This document shows positions 58,715 to 64,000 of a stretch of DNA of 64,000 nt, piece by piece. Each line of letters opens with the position of its first letter. Within the stretch, counting starts at the first letter, position 1. This DNA comes from Gloeopeniophorella convolvens. Lineage: Eukaryota; Basidiomycota; Agaricomycetes; Russulales. The notes under the pieces are model-generated. The model searched no databases and was not told the origin of the DNA. It saw only the letters and a list, made by a program, of their open reading frames with translations. The DNA lies in the NCBI GenBank assembly GCA_022496205.1, contig WTXD01000013.1, positions 372,001 to 436,000 of the forward strand, written 5' to 3'. Both the position numbers and the translations under genes were made by a program.

Positions 58715-59587
58715 ATGGTGAGCACCGTGCCCTCGCCCCCGCGCGCAGCGCTGACGCACGCGTACATGTCAGTCGAACGTCCTGAGGCCATATCTGGCAG
58801 CGGTCAGGTCGACGCTGACCGCCGCGCTGACGCTGGAGAACTTCTCGTCGCAGGTGCGTGCGCGCAGCCGCCTCCGCCCGGAGTGCAGGGTGCGCTCATG
58901 CTCGTCGTGCAGGTCGTGGAGCGCCACAACAAGCCCGAGGTCGAGGTCGCGTGCGTTTCTGTGCTTCATACGGTCTGCGATGCAGGTGCTAACCCGCGCG
59001 ACGCAGGGGCTCGAAGGAGGTGCTGCTGAACCCGCTGACGATCTCGCGCAACGAGAACGAGCGCGTGCTGATTGAGCCCTCGGTCAACTCGATCCGTGTC
59101 AGTATCAAAATCAAGCAGGCTGATGAGATTGAGCGCATCCTATGCCACAAGTTCACGCGCTTCTTGATGCAGCGCGCGGAGAGCTTCATCGTGCTGCGGA
59201 GGAAGCCCGTCCAGGTGCGTCGCCGCCCGCGCCCCTTGGGCACGCATATATGCGTATATACTGATGACGCATACCGTAGGGCTATGACATCTCGTTCCTG
59301 ATCACGAACACGCATACTGAGACCATGCTGAAGCACAAGATAGTAGACTTTATCATCCAGTGCGTGCGTCCCATCGCCGGCTATCCGATCACATTGCTGA
59401 CGTCGGGGCATTAATCTCGCAGATTCATGGAGGACGTAGACCGGGAGATCAGCGAGATGAAGCTGAGCCTCAACGCACGAGCTCGCACCGTCGCCGAGTC
59501 CTACCTTACCGCGGTAAGTCAAGGCCGTGCATCCTACCATTCGTCCCACATCGCCAACACACCATCACCGTCCAGTTCAGCGCATAG
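58715..59587 (+). CDS. ARC19: Arp2/3 complex subunit ARPC4 (20 kDa)
   Basis: This is a core subunit of the actin-nucleating Arp2/3 complex. Seven exons (58715-58717, 58773-58853, 58913-58950, 59007-59214, 59280-59359, 59423-59513, 59576-59587) give 170 residues, the family length. The sequence includes '[20 protein letters not shown]', '[12 protein letters not shown]', '[20 protein letters not shown]', '[20 protein letters not shown]', '[20 protein letters not shown]' and '[20 protein letters not shown]'. The first exon is the initiator codon alone, followed by a 55-bp intron; the last exon is four codons including the stop. All junctions are GT-AG and keep phase. Confidence 0.95.
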
Positions 59588-59819
59588 TCAGATACCGCGT
59601 AGTCACAAGTCCGAAATGTATTTTACAAACTGTACCGTGGCCTTGGACGAATCTAAGTTTTCTATGGACTCTGGCCTTGCCACAGCCGACATCCCTAACC
59701 CTAACCCCAAACCGCACGCCAAACAGACCCCAACATCGCGCTAAATGGGCGCGTCGTCGGCGCGTCTCCGAGGCTTTCTGCACAACCCGATAGTTCCGCA
59801 TAACCCAACCCCGACGACC

Positions 59820-61166
59820 ATGGCTGACGGCGACGCCGCGACGCTCGACTCGCCGCGCAAAAAGGCCGCGTACGATCCCGACCAGGACCCCGAGGAGAAG
59901 CGCGTACTGCGGCAGAAGTACCGTGTGCTGCTCAAGGACGACGACGGTGCGCCGCCTCCCATCTTACCTATGAGCCACCGCCGAACGCCGCGCGCGCAGG
60001 GAACCAGCACAGCGCGAACCAGTACACGACGCAGGAGCTCCTTGAAAAGGTGCAACTCGCCGACTCACTCTTCGACCAAGGTCCGCGCGCCCTCTCTTCT
60101 CCTCCCTCCGCTGACCCCTGCCCGCCCAGTCTCCGCGCCGCAGGAAGCGACGCTCGACTCGGCCTTCCTCGTGACGGCGTCGACGATGCACGCCGCGAAA
60201 GCGCGCGCGATGAAAGCCGGCGGCGGCGCATTCGACGTCGACGACTTTATCTCGAAGCTGGTCACCTTCATGGGCGGGCGGCGCGGCGGCGCGCGCGGCC
60301 CCTCCGAGGACGACGACGAGGACGATGCCGACGCCGACGGCGCAGAGTACGACGACGCGCCGCTCGACTGGGCGCGTGCCGGGCGGCGCGCGCTGGGCAT
60401 CACGCGGCGCGTGCCCGCGATGGACTTTATGTGCGTGCGCGCGCGCCCCGCCTCCGCCTCTCCCCCTGCTGAAGCGCAGGACGCAGGCTGGGCCCGCTCG
60501 CGGTCGAGCAGAAGCGGCGCGTGGTGGGCAAGCGCGCGCGGTTCGAGAAGAACAAGGCGGACGAGCGGCGGCCGCAGGAGATCCGCGAGGAGGACATTGC
60601 GCGCTCCGAGAACGAGACGACGAAGCATGTGCTCGACGTGCGTGCCCCTCCCAGCGGCAGCTGCCGCCCCCGCCTGCGCCCCGCTGACCGCCCGCAGATC
60701 CGGAATCTGCTGGTCGAGCAAAACGGGCCGGTGAACCTGTTCCGCTTCGTGGTGAACCCGGCAGACTTTGCGCAGAGCGTCGAGAACCTGTTCTACCTCT
60801 CGTTCCTGATCCGCGACGGCGAGTGCGCGCTCGAGATCGAGGACGACGGCGAGCCCGTCATCTGTGCGTGTGTTCCCTCCGTGTGCGCGCGGCGCGGCGT
60901 GGACGATGCTGACATGGGGCGGGACGGGGGCAGTTATATGCGAGCAGCCGCAGATGAGCGACTACCAGGAGGGCCTGCGCAAGCAGCAGCTCGTGCTCGA
61001 GTTTGACATTCAGACGTGGGAGGCGAGTGCCCGCCCCTCCTACCCCACCTTGCACGCACTCATGCGGCGCCCCCGACAGGAAGCGGTCAAGACGTTCAAC
61101 ATCACCGAGACGATCATTCCGCAGCGGCCCAAGGTCGCCGACGCGAAGGGCAAGTGGTACGGCTGA
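59820..61166 (+). CDS. NSE4: SMC5-SMC6 complex kleisin subunit NSE4
   Basis: This is the bridging kleisin of the Smc5/6 DNA-repair complex. Exons 59820-59946, 60000-60080, 60130-60430, 60487-60637, 60698-60863, 60934-61022 and 61080-61166 give 333 residues. Features seen are 'TTQELLEKVQLADSLFDQV', 'SAPQEATLDSAFLVTASTMH', 'FDVDDFISKLVTFMGG', an acidic DED-rich loop, 'GPLAVEQKRRVVGKRARFEK' and the Nse4 C-terminal winged-helix region 'NGPVNLFRFVVNPADFAQSV', 'ENLFYLSFLIRDGECALEIE' and 'MSDYQEGLRKQQLVLEFDIQ'. The last intron would use a GC donor (GCGAGT). If it is retained, the frame stays open and adds 19 residues. The basic N-terminal helix and C-terminal domain are as expected for the family. 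Confidence 0.93.
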
Positions 61167-61629
61167 GCCGCCGCTCGCCCCGCCCGCCTCTGTATGCTGT
61201 ACGAGTACCCGCGCCACGCCATCTACCCCTGCTGTATACTACCCCCCACTCCCCGCGTCCTGTCGCATCGTCGCCGTACCATAGCCTAACTTATGCACGC
61301 GTCAGATTTTGAAGTCCCCTCACGCGTGCCACTGGCGAAACCAGCCTTGTGATGTGGCGCGAATCTAGTACAGTTATCGTATATTAATGGCAAGCTCCTG
61401 CTCACGGTACAACATCCAACGACAACCCCGGGCGCCGCCAACGACACAACAACAACGATAAAAACAGTATAAACACAGGGTGTAGTCGCAGCTAGCGCGA
61501 GCGAAACGAGAAGAAAGCGGAAGCGTGTAAAAGTGGTCGCAACTAGCGCGACGCGAAGGATCGGAGCGCGGGACGCGGGCGCTGCCCGCTGGCCCGCTCA
61601 TAACTTAGTCGGAGTGTGCGCACGCGCAC
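61167..61629. other. Convergent 3' spacer, 463 bp
   Basis: This lies between the stops of NSE4 (+) and the GH17 gene (-). It contains two copies of a short string (GCAGCTAGCGCGAGCG and GCAACTAGCGCGACGC, at about 61489 and 61538). No gene. Confidence 0.5.
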
Positions 61630-63073
61630 TCAGCACTGCGTCTTGGGCGCAAAGTGGAACTTGGGCTTGCCCGATGCGCTGTGGATGCCGTACCCGGGCT
61701 CCTGGTCGTCCGAGTAGATGTGCGCGAACCAGCCGATGCCGCCACCGACGACGGCCTTGAGGTCCGTGCAGTGGTCGTCGAGCAGGTTGTAGTACGCCTG
61801 CTCATTCGCGACGTTCGCCACGGCGTGCGGGCTGTTGGCTTGCACGCCGTCGGACTCGACCGAGGGCCAGCCGTTCTGCAGGGGTGCGTGATGAGAAACG
61901 GGGTAGGAGGGTGGAAGGAGGGAGAATGCACACCTCGTCAAAGTACATCTTCTTGCCCTTGCCGTGCTTGATGAAGAAGTTCAGGTCAGCCTGGACGAGG
62001 GGCCATGCCTTTGCACCTGGACGAAGCCGTCAGGCATGCGCTCATCGGGTAGTGAGAAGGCGCTTACCTGTCGATGCAGAGCCGGCAAAGAAGGGGAGCA
62101 TGTGGATGTTGATCGAGTCGATGGCGTCGAGGACGTCCTGCGCACCACCGTGGGACTGGTAGCCGTAGGCGAGCTCGGAGACGGTGACGGGGATGCCGAG
62201 GTTCGAGAGGGTCTGCTTGGCGCTCTTCACCTGGGATGTGAGATCCGCAGGGGAGAGGACGCTGTCAAAAAGCGGTTCGGAGCCGAACTGGACGACGCGG
62301 GTAACGTATTTGGCCTTGGGGTTCGTGTGGAGGGTGGCGAAGAGCGTGTCGCGGCGGTCCTTCCACTTGTCATCGCCGTCAAAGCCAAACTGAGTAGGGG
62401 ATTAGCTTTAGAGATGACCAGCCGAATGGACAACGCACCCAAACGAGAGCGTGGACGCCGAGGGTGTTGTCCCAGGCAGCGGTGACAACGTCGTTGCTGA
62501 AAGGACCGAATCAGTCGCCGTGTAGAGAAGATACGGGAGCGTAGACACTCACTAAAAGCCATTACGGTCACAGGCACCATAGAGACGAACATAACGGCCA
62601 TTATAGTTGTTGCGGATATCCGCAAACTCCTTCTGCAGCTGTGACAAGCTCTGGCCTGAAACACATATCAGAACGGAAATCTCGGAGAAAAGCAGTGCGA
62701 GATGCTCACAGGCGGTGACTTCGTAGCTGAAGCCGAGAAACGCGTACTCATCGGAATCATTGCACCACCATCCGTTGGTGTTATCGGGGACGTCAGAGGG
62801 CATCTTAAAGTCGAGGGCAGGGAAGCAGGAGGAAGAAGAGGCGGAGGGAGGAGGCGGGGCTGCCTCTACGGCGGGCGGGGCTGCTTCTACGACAGCCGAG
62901 GCATTTGAGGCAGGCTTGGGAGGGTTGCAAGTCCTGCCGGACAGTCTGGTGGCACGGGGGACGTTGTGCACACGAGCAGCAGCCTTGTGGTGGGAGTCAA
63001 AAGGAGAGGCAGAGACTTGGCCGATAGCAAGGAGAGGTAGCGCAATAGACAAGAGGCGAGCGAAGGAGGCCAT
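61630..63073 (-). CDS. Secreted GH17 family glucan endo-1,3-beta-glucosidase-like protein
   Basis: Six exons join to about 390 residues. An N-terminal signal peptide ('MASFARLLSIALPLLAIGQV' then SASP) and a Ser/Pro/Ala-rich linker precede the catalytic domain. The domain has 'FADIRNNYNGRYVRLYGACD', 'NDVVTAAWDNTLGVHALVWF', 'TRVVQFGSEPLFDSVLSP', 'PVTVSELAYGYQSHGGAQDV', 'INIHMLPFFAGSASTG', 'GKKMYFDENGWPSVESDGVQ' and 'EQAYYNLLDDHCTDLKAVVG'. Glutamates in 'VSELAYG' (likely acid/base) and 'DENGWPS' (likely nucleophile) are in the GH17 pattern. It ends with a Cys. No GPI signal was seen. It probably acts on cell-wall beta-1,3-glucan. TGA 61632-61630. Confidence 0.93.
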
Positions 63074-63182
63074 TGGAGAGTCTCGTTAAAAGAAAGGAGG
63101 GGGCGGGAAGGAGGGGGGAGGGGAAAGGGCGTAGAGACAGAGAGGGGAAGAGAGAGCTCGGAAAAAAAAAGAAAGACCGGGG

Positions 63183-63193
63183 AGTATAAGTAG
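63183..63193 (-). promoter_or_regulatory. TATA-like element upstream of the GH17 gene
   Basis: The minus strand reads TACTTATACTC about 110 bp upstream of ATG 63073, followed by a C/T-rich leader (seen as the G/A-rich tract at 63095-63180 on the plus strand). Confidence 0.5.
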
Positions 63194-64000
63194 GAGTACA
63201 GCACCAGGCTGGGACAGAGCGCTTGATGATGGGAGCACGAGGTCTGCCCTCAGTTAGAGATGAGTTGCTGATCGGTCCCTCGCTCTCATTGATCTAATGT
63301 TTTATAACCAACTGCCAGCCAGCTGCCACAATACACGCTGTGTGCACAATGCGACTGCAACAGGGGTCATCCATGCGCATATACACAGTCGCAGTGGGAC
63401 AATGACCATGTCTCTGAGCAGGGCCAAAGGGACAAAAGAGCGGGGAGAAAAGGCCGAGGATGGAATGTTGTTGGACGTGCCAAGCCCAAATTTCGGGGCG
63501 TGATTCATCGATCTTGTTTCGACAACCGAGATCTAATCTATTACGTTTTCACGCTCCGCACATCGCCGGCTTTGCACGCCTCCTCGCGCACAAACAACAG
63601 CCTGCTTTGACTCGGTGAGTGCCTGTCTCTTTCAGCGCGCCTCTCGTTCCTCCGTGCACCTCGCGGTCTGCCCTCCTTGCATCTGCCTGGCTCGACACTG
63701 TCTCAACCACCGACCTCCGCCCCACAACCCCCGATCTCCGCCCTTGCTCCACTCTGCAAAATTCATCCTCTTGCGCCTTCTCATCTCGTCGTCATGCATT
63801 TTATGGAAATCGACCATCCGGAAGACAAGGAGTCGCGATAAAGTCCCGTGATTAGACAGCGTAGTCACGTGCTTTCGGGAGGAGTCGCTCCGAGATTTGC
63901 CCCGCGACCAACACGAGACGCCGTACTCCGACGTTCGTCCCCTCCGTCGTGTCTCTTCCTCTACCTCCACCACCTCCCTCTCCCTTACTCCCCCCGGCCA
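63194..64000. other. Upstream flank of the GH17 gene and window end
   Basis: No complete gene. From about 63880 the plus strand becomes strongly C/T-rich (63930-63995), like the 5' leader of a plus-strand gene that would start beyond the window edge. This is a guess from composition. Confidence 0.4.

Noticed and set aside
1..64000. Secondary-metabolite or defence gene cluster
   Set aside because: The genes are unrelated housekeeping functions on both strands; no core biosynthetic enzyme, NLR or toxin-like gene was seen.

Overview
This window is nuclear DNA of a filamentous basidiomycete, most likely an agaricomycete mushroom or wood-decay fungus. The evidence is compact genes split by many 45-70 bp GT-AG introns, a GC-rich base composition, CT-rich 5' leaders, and basidiomycete-style protein families. 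These include a SET9-type histone methyltransferase with a very long tail, a GH17 wall glucanase, a CRZ1-like factor, a Zn2Cys6 regulator and an NPL-FKBP. No bacterial, viral, CRISPR or rRNA features were seen.

Layout. 1-5.3 kb holds the 3' end of a glycerol-3-phosphate acyltransferase (+), an orphan four-TM protein (-) and a PNS1/CTL choline-transporter-like protein (-). 5.7-7.1 kb is a PP2C phosphatase. 7.1-9.9 kb has no recognisable gene. 9.9-11.15 kb is a Zn2Cys6 regulator. 11.2-15.7 kb is poor, with one doubtful ORF. 15.7-17.4 kb is a MAPKK of the MKK1/2 type, followed by an intron-containing tRNA-Leu and a single-exon orphan. 18.5-21.1 kb is poor, with a possible helicase relic. 21.2-22.9 kb carries NAA50 and a CRZ1-like C2H2 gene with an apparent 1-nt frameshift. 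25.0-28.1 kb is DNA ligase I. 30.1-32.6 kb is a divergent pair, an orphan with an AT-hook-like patch and a BolA protein. 33.7-35.0 kb is a second C2H2 factor. 37.0-41.2 kb is SET9. 41.6-42.7 kb is ribosomal protein eS8. 43.7-48.8 kb is a convergent, inverted pair of UGP1 (UDP-glucose pyrophosphorylase) genes with a TA-flanked MITE between their 3' ends. 49.1-51.5 kb is a coiled-coil orphan and an SDR. 51.5-57.0 kb is gene-poor. 57.0-61.2 kb is a dense block: NPL-FKBP, ARPC4 and NSE4. 61.6-63.1 kb is a GH17 glucanase.

Most genes are unrelated housekeeping genes, as is normal for a fungal chromosome arm. A loose cell-wall theme runs through UGP1 (UDP-glucose for glucan), GH17, the MKK1/2 kinase and the CRZ1-like factor, but nothing shows they are co-regulated as a cluster. 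The most unusual structure is the inverted UGP1 duplication. Its 3' halves are almost identical and its 5' halves are diverged, one copy lacks a nucleotide at an exon boundary, and a small mariner-like element sits in the spacer. Exon boundaries below were deduced by hand from reading frame, GT-AG sites and family conservation.
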